From a virus: DNA of 33,650 bases. The stretch covers positions 1 to 33,650 of IMG/VR virus record IMGVR_UViG_3300003852_000013; one strand, written 5' to 3'. This document shows, in pieces, positions 1 through 5,578 of the stretch. The position numbers and the translations under genes are program-made. The notes beneath the pieces are model-generated. The model was given only the letters and a program-made list of their open reading frames with translations, did no database searches and had not been told where the DNA came from. Position 1 is the first letter of the stretch; each line of letters opens with the position of its first letter.

Positions 1-99
1 CCACTCCTGATAGCCGAGGAGGCGATAGAAGGTACGAGCAGCCTCTCTCTGCTCTGCAGTCAGGTTACCGACTAAGATGTAATATGGTTTAGTCTTCAT
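1..99 (-). CDS. Unknown protein, N-terminal 33 residues only (cut by window edge)
   Basis: The minus strand reads an uninterrupted frame from an ATG at 97-99 to the window's first base, starting MKTKPYYILVGNLTAEQ and still open at residue 33. I do not recognise the family. The start is supported by a near-consensus sigma70 promoter directly upstream (TTGACA, 17-bp spacer, TATACT), whose -10 ends only 6 nt before the ATG, so the transcript may be leaderless. No Shine-Dalgarno sequence lies between promoter and start. It diverges from the plus-strand gene array that begins at 527, and its sigma70-type promoter suggests early expression, unlike the TAAATA-type starts of the structural genes. The call that this is a gene is inference from promoter plus open frame. 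Confidence 0.6.
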   Translation of the reverse strand, partial: MKTKPYYILVGNLTAEQREAARTFYRLLGYQEW

Positions 100-105
100 G
101 TGAGT

Positions 106-134
106 AGTATAGAGGCTCTGACGACAACTGTCAA
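106..134 (-). promoter_or_regulatory. Sigma70-type promoter, TTGACA-N17-TATACT
   Basis: On the minus strand the -35 TTGACA is at 134-129, the spacer is 17 bp and the -10 TATACT is at 111-106. The ATG of the leftward gene is at 99-97, six bases past the -10, so a normal start site would fall on the A of the ATG. This is a strong match to the bacterial vegetative consensus and is probably an early phage promoter. Confidence 0.75.
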
Positions 135-146
135 GCTTATTCTTAC

Positions 147-175
147 CTGAGAGTGTCTGAGAGTGTCTGAGAGGT
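147..175. repeat. 10-bp tandem repeat behind the leftward promoter
   Basis: The unit GAGTGTCTGA occurs twice exactly in tandem at 151-170, with a partial copy on each side. The core GTGTCTGAGA is at 153-162 and 163-172 and again at 312-321. The unit is about one helical turn and the array sits just upstream of the -35 at 129-134, so binding sites for a regulator are possible. No regulator can be named from the sequence. Confidence 0.6.
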
Positions 176-309
176 GCTAAGAGGTTTGAATAGGTACACA
201 TTCTATTTCCGTCCTCAAATTTTTATAACATGTTCATCTAGAACACCTTAAAGGAACCCATCGATACACATATGCTAATTATATTAATAGGTCATATGAG
301 AAACACTGA

Positions 310-328
310 CTGTGTCTGAGAAACACAG
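310..328 (+). other. Small hairpin CTGTGT/ACACAG containing a third copy of the repeat core
   Basis: CTGTGT (310-315) pairs with ACACAG (323-328) around a 7-nt loop. The left arm and loop contain the same GTGTCTGAGA core as the tandem repeats at 151-170. It may be a regulatory DNA site rather than an RNA structure; there is no following T-run that would make it a terminator. Confidence 0.35.
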
Positions 329-515
329 GTGGTTTTGCGAGACACGACCGGGGATTAGCCCCCACCACGAAAATAAGACTGGTATAGCGAGAACTTTTTT
401 TTCCACAGAAGGTGCATGGCAACTTTCTTCGTCCAAATTCTCGTCCAAATACTCAAATTTTTTTTGCGCGTTTTTTTATAGAATTTTCTATATGGTTTTT
501 CCGGCGGGGTTCTCG

Positions 516-521
516 TAAATA
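516..521 (+). promoter_or_regulatory. TAAATA late-promoter-like motif before the paralogue array
   Basis: TAAATA lies 5 nt before the ATG at 527 with no Shine-Dalgarno sequence between them. It is the probable entry point for the whole rightward array, because the next four start codons overlap or closely follow the preceding stop, up to the second motif before 2824. Confidence 0.6.
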
Positions 522-526
522 CTAAT

Positions 527-1102
527 ATGGAAAAGTTGAGCGGGTTTAAAACATTTTGTGAGACCTTTAACGTGGGTAATATCATGTTAATAACTTACAT
601 ACTTCCTAATACGGATGATGTAAAATTTACAGGTTCACCATCAGGTACAGTAGGTGATTTCACCGTCATGGATGGTAGCTCTCGTGTAGATGGAAATTTT
701 ATAGAAGATAATGTCATTACATTAAAAGATTATCTGATGATGTGTAAAGAGCGGTTAGCAGCATGGAGACCTGATTTAAGCCGTGACATAATATTCTCTG
801 ATATAGCATATACGTATGATGCTTATGGTCTTCCAGAAAAAACAGAAGCTAAGCTTAATCAATATCGAGGTAATATACAGATCCCTAAACTGCGTGAACT
901 CTGTGCTGATTACAAACTGTGGGGACTGTATATACCACCTGATGGTAGTATATCTATAAACCCACAATTTGTTATACCGCTTGGTGTAGATGTCTCAAAT
1001 GAACAAGCTGTTATAGAACACTTTAAACCTGGCAGTACAATATCGCCAGAATACCAAGCTTTGAAGGATAGGTTTAGCAAACCGCGCCGGCAGAAAACAT
1101 AG
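527..1102 (+). CDS. Tandem-array paralogue 1; candidate packaged internal virion protein
   Basis: 191 aa, no database family recognised. It is the first of seven related proteins in tandem. Residues 7-12 read FKTFCE, resembling the capsid-targeting/prohead-cleavage segment at the start of T4 internal proteins, although the match is weaker than in the next two genes. The family core near the C-terminus is LWGLYIP at 131-137 and FVIPLGVDV at 148-156, followed by a basic tail LKDRFSKPRRQK at 179-190. The start is chosen because a TAAATA motif sits 5 nt upstream and the frame begins there. Its stop is two bases before the next ATG, so translation is probably coupled. A role as a head-packaged protein injected with DNA is inference; it could instead be an unrelated small accessory family. 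Confidence 0.75.
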   Translation: MEKLSGFKTFCETFNVGNIMLITYILPNTDDVKFTGSPSGTVGDFTVMDGSSRVDGNFIEDNVITLKDYLMMCKERLAAWRPDLSRDIIFSDIAYTYDAYGLPEKTEAKLNQYRGNIQIPKLRELCADYKLWGLYIPPDGSISINPQFVIPLGVDVSNEQAVIEHFKPGSTISPEYQALKDRFSKPRRQKT

Positions 1103-1104
1103 AT

Positions 1105-1680
1105 ATGAATTCGTTTAAAACATTTTTAACTGAGTCGTTTAATGTGCCAATAGGTATATACCTCTCATATAATGTACCTTCCAGTTGGAGTCCTAGTCAT
1201 GATAGGGTAGGGTACTTTGGTGCTACGGTAGAGACTGGTCAAATTGAGCATTCCTATGGTTACGGTCTCCAGGTGCCTGTTGACTTTGATCCTGATATGG
1301 TTCAGCCGGTGTCGTGTTATCTCGGACAGTGTCTTGGGAGGTCGCGCCGTATTCTTAACACACCTAGTATACCTGACGAAGCTATTGTGCGTGCGTTTAA
1401 TCATAATAGTTTTGAGAGGTACATCTATCAGAATGTATTGTATTATGCTAGGGAGGCTGGCTTTGAGATTCCTGACCTTTATCAGGCAGTTGAAAATAAA
1501 GAATTGTTTGGTTTGATGATTCCAACTATGTATGCTAAAACTGATCTAGATCGTTTTGTTGACTTTATAATTCCGTTAGGTGTAAACGTGGTAAGTAAAC
1601 AGGCAGTGATAGATCACCTATCTAAGAGAAATAATACTTTACGTGACCGCTTCTCAAAACGGCGCCAGTGGAAAAAATAG
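1105..1680 (+). CDS. Tandem-array paralogue 2 with capsid-targeting-like N-terminus
   Basis: 191 aa. The N-terminus MNSFKTFLTE|S resembles the T4 internal-protein targeting sequence (MKTYQEFIAE, from memory), including an L-x-E site of the kind cut by the T4 gp21 prohead protease after Glu10. Core motifs are LFGLMIP at 134-140 and DFIIPLGVNV at 153-162, and the basic tail LRDRFSKRRQWKK closes the protein at 179-191. The stop TAG is separated from the next ATG by two bases, and the same TAGATATGAA junction precedes this gene and follows it. There is no clear Shine-Dalgarno sequence, so reinitiation from the upstream gene is likely. Function is inferred from the N-terminal tag only. Confidence 0.77.
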   Translation: MNSFKTFLTESFNVPIGIYLSYNVPSSWSPSHDRVGYFGATVETGQIEHSYGYGLQVPVDFDPDMVQPVSCYLGQCLGRSRRILNTPSIPDEAIVRAFNHNSFERYIYQNVLYYAREAGFEIPDLYQAVENKELFGLMIPTMYAKTDLDRFVDFIIPLGVNVVSKQAVIDHLSKRNNTLRDRFSKRRQWKK

Positions 1681-1682
1681 AT

Positions 1683-2252
1683 ATGAAACCCTTTGATACA
1701 TTTATTGCAGAGACTTACAAGCGTGAACCTGGCGCCTTGTGGATGTACCTTGACTTTATAATGACACAGGCCAAAGCTCCATATTTCGAGATTCGTATGA
1801 CAAAAGAGCTTCGAGAGCATCAGCGGGAGTTTGAGAGGGTTAATGGTATAGGTGGGTTTTTATCTAAATGTGATCATGTAGTGCGGACGTGTTACACTGG
1901 TAGATATAGTGATGGCTTCTCGGTTAGAAATCATATATACGATGAACAGCATATAGCTCCTGAGATTAACAAGATAGCTGAGGAGTATGATTTTGAGGAT
2001 TGGAACAGGATGCGCCAGATGAGGGTATTGAATGGTACTATCTACGGCTTTATACAACCTGAGCTCAGACGTATTGAGGGTGGATATTACATCTCATTTC
2101 TGATACCCGCCTCAGAGGATTTTACTAGTTTTGATAGTACTATATATGTCTTAAAAAACATGAAGATGCATGGTACCCAATCAGATGGACCTGCTAAACA
2201 GTTTGTTAAGCAATTCGACAAATATAAACAACCGCGACAATGGAAAAAATGA
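1683..2252 (+). CDS. Tandem-array paralogue 3; closest match to the T4 capsid-targeting sequence
   Basis: 189 aa from the ATG at 1683. An in-frame GTG at 1668 lies inside the preceding gene's tail codons and is less likely. The N-terminus MKPFDTFIAE|T has FIAE at the same positions as in T4 internal proteins (MKTYQEFIAE|A, from memory). The family core is IYGFIQP at 120-126 and ISFLIP at 137-142; the tail FDKYKQPRQWKK (178-189) is a variant of the basic DRF tail. The middle is charged and helical-looking, with REHQREFERV near residue 50. Its stop overlaps the next start as ATGA. If the prohead protease acts here, the mature protein would begin at Thr11. Confidence 0.78.
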   Translation: MKPFDTFIAETYKREPGALWMYLDFIMTQAKAPYFEIRMTKELREHQREFERVNGIGGFLSKCDHVVRTCYTGRYSDGFSVRNHIYDEQHIAPEINKIAEEYDFEDWNRMRQMRVLNGTIYGFIQPELRRIEGGYYISFLIPASEDFTSFDSTIYVLKNMKMHGTQSDGPAKQFVKQFDKYKQPRQWKK

Positions 2253-2812
2253 AAAGTTTTAAACAATATACTGAGTCGGTAGATACTATACACGATGTTG
2301 AACGCTGGGCGATTGTCGAGTGTGGTATTGATGCTAGGTTCCCCTGGAGTGTTGGCTTTGCGTTTCAGACGCAGAGTAGTGCTTTCATCCTTAAACACTT
2401 TTCACAGTTTAGCGTGATTACTCATATGATAGATTACTTTGGTAACTGCGGACGCTTTATCGATAGTTCAATAAATGAGAGACTAGGTAAGAACGAGTAT
2501 ATAGAAGAAGTAGAGTCGGCATTTGATAATGCTGGTGTATTACCAGACATCAAGTCTAATGTATATGCATACGGTACTAATAATTTCACTGACCCTATGC
2601 TAGCTCACAAGCTTAACAATATGGATGTATGGGGATTTCAACAAGAGACTGAAGAAGCTAGTAGTTTTGTATATTCAATAGACTTCCTAATACCTCTAGG
2701 TATCAATTGTACAGAAGAATCAGTAATGAAGCAGCTAGTTGATGTAAATGTACGCAAGAATACTAATCCCCTATATAACAAGTATAGTAAACCACGTGTC
2801 TGGAAGAAGTAA
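2249..2812 (+). CDS. Tandem-array paralogue 4
   Basis: 187 aa from the ATG at 2249, chosen because it forms an ATGA overlap with the previous stop and aligns MKSFKQYTE|S with the other N-termini. An ATG three codons upstream (2240) would add MEK. The core motifs are VWGFQQ at 127-132 and IDFLIPLGI at 144-152, with the tail YNKYSKPRVWKK at 176-187. The putative cleavage site is Y-T-E rather than L/I-x-E, so processing is less certain than for the two preceding genes. Between the tags the sequence is highly diverged from its neighbours, as expected for fast-evolving proteins facing host factors (inference). Confidence 0.75.
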   Translation: MKSFKQYTESVDTIHDVERWAIVECGIDARFPWSVGFAFQTQSSAFILKHFSQFSVITHMIDYFGNCGRFIDSSINERLGKNEYIEEVESAFDNAGVLPDIKSNVYAYGTNNFTDPMLAHKLNNMDVWGFQQETEEASSFVYSIDFLIPLGINCTEESVMKQLVDVNVRKNTNPLYNKYSKPRVWKK

Positions 2813-2818
2813 TAAATA
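2813..2818 (+). promoter_or_regulatory. TAAATA motif before the gene at 2824
   Basis: TAAATA begins immediately after the stop codon of the previous gene and ends 5 nt before the ATG at 2824. It is the only internal motif of this kind in the paralogue array and marks the array's one non-overlapping junction with an 11-bp gap. Confidence 0.5.
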
Positions 2819-2823
2819 ACAAT

Positions 2824-3369
2824 ATGGAATCGTTTAAGATTTTTTTAGAGGGTAGTATGGCGTATACTTATTTTACTATACGCTATAAGATACCTCCGGG
2901 TGCTAAATCTTTTGAAGATTTCGATGATGGTTTTGAAGTAGCAGGTGTAACTCATCCTCTCCCACCGGTTAACGAGCGTCAGATTGTAGATAACTCACAA
3001 TTTATACATAATGTCAGGCAGCATATTGCTAAGGTAGCTCATGTCGATGCCTGGATCGGTGGTAATCAGTTTCATAAGAGATATAAAAATTTTTTCGTCT
3101 CTATAGGTAGAGAGATAGCACGTAATCTTCATGTTGAGGAAAATACAGCTGAGTATGGTAACATAATAAACAATATGGAGTTTGGCAACTTCTATGGTTT
3201 TATGTTACCTATAAAAGAGAATGGTTGGATGGAGTTTGTAGTACCTATGACAGTGCACCCTAATAGCAGACATTCAGTAGCTTTTGCATTAGACTCTACC
3301 CTTGACAAATCAGCTGCTGAGTTCCAATCTAAAGTCGATAAATTTAAGGAGCGAAGGCAATGGAAATAA
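2824..3369 (+). CDS. Tandem-array paralogue 5
   Basis: 181 aa. The N-terminus MESFKIFLE|G fits the array pattern, with a possible cleavage at Glu9. The core is FYGFMLP at 123-129 and MEFVVPM at 136-142, and the basic tail is VDKFKERRQWK at 171-181. It has its own upstream TAAATA motif, so it may be transcribed independently of genes 1-4. The last ten bases overlap the next reading frame, and the codons of its basic tail contain the AAGGAG ribosome site used by that gene. Function unknown; candidate internal head protein by its N-terminus. Confidence 0.75.
   Translation: MESFKIFLEGSMAYTYFTIRYKIPPGAKSFEDFDDGFEVAGVTHPLPPVNERQIVDNSQFIHNVRQHIAKVAHVDAWIGGNQFHKRYKNFFVSIGREIARNLHVEENTAEYGNIINNMEFGNFYGFMLPIKENGWMEFVVPMTVHPNSRHSVAFALDSTLDKSAAEFQSKVDKFKERRQWK
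3346..3351 (+). promoter_or_regulatory. Shine-Dalgarno AAGGAG inside the preceding gene's tail codons
   Basis: AAGGAG ends 8 nt before the ATG at 3360. It is one of only three good ribosome-binding sites in the window, all in this array and all embedded in the codons for the conserved basic C-terminal tail. Confidence 0.6.
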
Positions 3370-3692
3370 CGCATAAAATAAATGATGAAGTAGAGATTGA
3401 ATTACATCGGCACCCGTCAGATGATCTAGATGGTAATGAAGGTCGCGTAGCTTTAATGCGTATAAAGGTAATTGATAGAGCTAATGCGAACGGTATGGTT
3501 TATGTCGGTGGTGATATAATTCGACCACCAGCATTTCTACATGATTATAACTTTGATTTAGCGTGGGCTACAGAAGGTCATTTTGTATATGGTAGATATG
3601 ACGCTATAAAGCAGCCAAATCAAGCTAAACCTGACCCTGCTATGCAGAAATATTTAGATAGGTTTAAAAAGAGACGGGAGTGGAAATCATGA
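3360..3692 (+). CDS. Short array member sharing only the basic C-terminal tail
   Basis: 110 aa. It lacks the MKSFKTF-like N-terminus and the YGF...FLIPL core of its neighbours, beginning MEITHKINDEVEIELH. It nevertheless ends in YLDRFKKRREWKS (98-110), the array's shared tail. It is therefore either a different domain to which the tail has been joined or a truncated paralogue. It starts within the last ten bases of the previous gene behind AAGGAG and ends with an ATGA overlap into the next gene. The N-terminal half is acidic with alternating hydrophobic residues suggesting beta strands. No function can be assigned. Confidence 0.7.
   Translation: MEITHKINDEVEIELHRHPSDDLDGNEGRVALMRIKVIDRANANGMVYVGGDIIRPPAFLHDYNFDLAWATEGHFVYGRYDAIKQPNQAKPDPAMQKYLDRFKKRREWKS
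3676..3680 (+). promoter_or_regulatory. Shine-Dalgarno GGGAG for the gene at 3689
   Basis: GGGAG lies in the codons for the tail residues R-R-E and ends 8 nt before the ATG at 3689. It supports choosing that ATG over the upstream GTG at 3680. Confidence 0.55.
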
Positions 3693-4204
3693 AAAGTTTT
3701 AAAACATTTAACCCCGGACCTCATAAATTTCTCAAGATAAAATTTGCTCTCGTCTGGGATGATGATAATCTAGATACTCGATTAGATTACGGCTTCACCC
3801 GTCAGGTATATTACCCACATCTTACTGAAGACAATGCTAGTAAGGTTGATGCGATAGATACCTATATAGACGCCTGTGAAGAAATGTTAGCTGGTGAGAG
3901 TAAAGAAGAGTCTAACATAGATGTAGAGTATGAAGCAATTGAACGTGCCGTATACAATGAAATACTGTCAAATGCTCATCTGACAAGTGATATGGATAGA
4001 CGTAATTTATATATGAGAGTAATGTCTCATGAGCTGTATGGTTTTATTGAAAAGTCCGGTGAATATTCTCTAAGCTTCTTAATACCACTGGAAGTTGATA
4101 GTACACAAAAAAAAGAAGTAGCACAATTTATTGTACAGCTGCCCAATATGGATCTAACAAAGCTTAAAGATAGATTCGCGAAAAGGAGACATGAAAAGAA
4201 ATAG
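3689..4204 (+). CDS. Tandem-array paralogue 7
   Basis: 171 aa from the ATG at 3689, which makes an ATGA overlap with the previous stop and has a GGGAG ribosome site; the GTG at 3680 is an unlikely alternative. MKSFKTF opens the protein as in its paralogues, but the following NPG has no Glu, so the prohead-protease-type site is missing. The core is intact (LYGFIEK at 116-122, LSFLIPLEV at 128-136) and the tail LKDRFAKRRHEKK (159-171) is typical. The central region is strongly acidic. If N-terminal processing matters in this family, this member would stay uncleaved or be non-packaged. Confidence 0.74.
   Translation: MKSFKTFNPGPHKFLKIKFALVWDDDNLDTRLDYGFTRQVYYPHLTEDNASKVDAIDTYIDACEEMLAGESKEESNIDVEYEAIERAVYNEILSNAHLTSDMDRRNLYMRVMSHELYGFIEKSGEYSLSFLIPLEVDSTQKKEVAQFIVQLPNMDLTKLKDRFAKRRHEKK
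4183..4188 (+). promoter_or_regulatory. Shine-Dalgarno AAGGAG, unusually close to the start at 4191
   Basis: AAGGAG ends only two bases before the ATG at 4191, shorter than the usual 5-9. No other in-frame start lies between it and the conserved YRFDTLVE segment, so the start is still the best choice. The site lies in the tail codons of the previous gene. Confidence 0.45.
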
Positions 4205-4805
4205 ACTATACAGATTTGATACGTTAGTTGAGAATGCTACGACCGGTGGTGATTACAAGCCTTGTATAGTGATGACGAGCAGGTTACCTGATATTATAAA
4301 AAAGACTCATGAAATAGCAGGTGATACTAAGGTTTGTAGGATAGATGTTAGTGTAGATACTGTAGATATTAATAGTATCCATATAGCTGATACAATAAGC
4401 TTTGATGAGTTTATTGAACGGACTAGATTGTTAGCGCAAAAGGATATGGATACACTAGTGTCTTATTCAGATGTCGCAAAGATATTTGATGAGAGAGCGA
4501 AGGATGTGATTGCTCACTATGTATGTGAGTCTCTTAAACTGCAAGGTCATGAAAGAAAAGACATGGAGTGGAATATAGCAGATTATATTAGTGTATATGG
4601 TTGTCTGATTAAACGAGGACCTATATATGATGCAGAGAGCGTGCAAATAATAATACCACTCAATGTTGACATTGGTGATAAGAATTTAGTTGCAAGATCT
4701 ATGGCGAGGTATCAGGGTGTTTATAAGGATCTCAAAGACCGCTTTTCAGCTCGCCGTCAACATAAACCATTAAAACAAGAGAAGAGTACAGAATCAGGAG
4801 TATAA
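4191..4805 (+). CDS. Tandem-array paralogue 8, last of the array, C-terminally extended
   Basis: 204 aa. The N-terminus MKRNRLYRFDTLVE|N carries the array segment displaced by six residues, with an L-V-E site. The core is VYGCLIK at 135-141 and IIIPLNVD at 153-160. The basic tail LKDRFSARRQHK (181-192) is followed by a further 12 residues not present in the other members. The start overlaps the previous gene by 14 bases. Its stop codon forms part of the TATAAATA motif that precedes the next gene. As with the others, a head-packaged role is inferred from the N-terminal tag. Confidence 0.74.
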   Translation: MKRNRLYRFDTLVENATTGGDYKPCIVMTSRLPDIIKKTHEIAGDTKVCRIDVSVDTVDINSIHIADTISFDEFIERTRLLAQKDMDTLVSYSDVAKIFDERAKDVIAHYVCESLKLQGHERKDMEWNIADYISVYGCLIKRGPIYDAESVQIIIPLNVDIGDKNLVARSMARYQGVYKDLKDRFSARRQHKPLKQEKSTESGV

Positions 4806-4808
4806 ATA
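4801..4808 (+). promoter_or_regulatory. TATAAATA, exact T4 late-promoter consensus
   Basis: TATAAATA spans the stop codon of the last array gene and ends 5 nt before the ATG at 4814. This is the window's exact 8-bp match to the T4 late promoter consensus and supports reading the shorter TAAATA motifs as late promoters. Confidence 0.65.
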
Positions 4809-4813
4809 ATTGT

Positions 4814-5245
4814 ATGCTAAGAAGAGAAAAACGTAAAACTGCGACTAATGTTGTCAATAAGACTCACACAACAGATAGGAACATCTATTCACAATATTTG
4901 AAGGTTCAGGAGTCTACTGATGAAGAGGGTATGGGACCTGAGTATCGCAAACGTTCTGACGAAGCACCAACACCCGGTGAACATGATGAATCACATGGAG
5001 GTAGTGAAGGTGAAGTAGAGGTTTACGCTGTACACGTTGTAGGTGATAAGATCGAAGACAGTGCAGAGATCACTGCAGGCGAGTGGTGTCCGGAGTGTTG
5101 TATAAATGCATTACTTGAACACGAAGGTGAAGAGAAGTTAACTGCAGATGATATGGATAGAGAATATACGGTAGCTAGTGATGACCACACGATCTTCATA
5201 ATGAAGAATGATCATGATGTTCATTACATTTTTATTAAACAGTAA
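4814..5245 (+). CDS. Unknown acidic protein with a Cys-rich WCPECC segment
   Basis: 143 aa, family not recognised. The first 20 residues are basic (MLRREKRKTATNVVNK), the middle is Glu/Asp/Gly-rich, and WCPECC near residues 92-97 offers a possible metal or disulphide site. The C-terminal 30 residues alternate hydrophobic and charged residues (HTIFIMKNDHDVHYIFIKQ), suggesting beta strands. The start follows a TATAAATA motif by 5 nt. It lacks the array's N-terminal and C-terminal tags, so it is a separate gene downstream of the family, three bases before the membrane-protein gene and probably cotranscribed with it. Confidence 0.65.
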   Translation: MLRREKRKTATNVVNKTHTTDRNIYSQYLKVQESTDEEGMGPEYRKRSDEAPTPGEHDESHGGSEGEVEVYAVHVVGDKIEDSAEITAGEWCPECCINALLEHEGEEKLTADDMDREYTVASDDHTIFIMKNDHDVHYIFIKQ

Positions 5246-5248
5246 TTT

Positions 5249-5539
5249 ATGAGGTTCTTTAGATTTGTTGCAGCACATTATAGCAGCACAGAGACGAAGT
5301 GGTTGTTGTATATCACTATTGCGTTTCTGATGTCTGTGTATAATGGCTTTGACAAATATAACAGCTTCGCAGAGATACCTCATATTAAACTGTTTACAAT
5401 TCTCCTCTTCTCTGTTCTACAGGCTTTAATCGCCTGGAGAGCATATGTTGATCAATCTATCAATAATCGCAATATGGATAGAGAGATCGCTGCAAGAGTT
5501 GCGCAATCTAATAGCGTACCACCGCTAAGTGGTGTATAG
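5249..5539 (+). CDS. Small membrane protein with two predicted helices
   Basis: 96 aa. Hydrophobic stretches at about 18-32 (WLLYITIAFLMSV) and 46-64 (IKLFTILLFSVLQALIAW) are separated by a short polar loop, and the C-terminal tail is charged. Size and topology would fit a holin or another inner-membrane accessory protein, but there is no lysis gene beside it in the window, so holin is only one possibility. It begins three bases after the preceding stop without a clear ribosome site, suggesting coupling to the acidic-protein gene. Confidence 0.65.
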   Translation: MRFFRFVAAHYSSTETKWLLYITIAFLMSVYNGFDKYNSFAEIPHIKLFTILLFSVLQALIAWRAYVDQSINNRNMDREIAARVAQSNSVPPLSGV

Positions 5540-5566
5540 AGTATATTGATTTATTGTACATCTCAG

Positions 5567-5572
5567 TAAATA
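5567..5572 (+). promoter_or_regulatory. TAAATA motif before the gene at 5579
   Basis: TAAATA ends 6 nt before the ATG, in the 39-bp gap after the membrane-protein gene. The gap contains no hairpin with a T-run, so upstream transcription may also continue through. Confidence 0.55.
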
Positions 5573-5578
5573 CTGTAT

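Larger units (their letters stand above)
100..526. other. Non-coding intergenic region between divergent genes
   Basis: I see no convincing gene here; open frames at 312-518 (plus) and 355-585 (minus) have unusual composition and no start signal. The region holds the leftward sigma70 promoter and 10-bp repeats, and an inverted repeat TGTTC-N5-GAACA at 231-245. It also holds a hairpin CTGTGT-N7-ACACAG at 310-328, a small hairpin GGGG-ATTAG-CCCC at 350-362, and a 10-bp direct repeat TCGTCCAAAT at 429-438 and 441-450. T-runs follow at about 454-477, then a perfect palindrome ATAGAATTTTCTAT at 478-491, and finally the TAAATA motif before the gene at 527. No tRNA is visible. Confidence 0.6.

Noticed and set aside
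147-175. Possible CRISPR array from repeated 10-mers
   Set aside because: Units are 10 bp, adjacent without spacers and only about 2.7 copies.
312-518. 68-aa plus-strand open frame starting with GTG before the array
   Set aside because: Unusual composition (poly-Phe from T-runs), no start signal, and it overlaps hairpins and T-runs; more likely control DNA.
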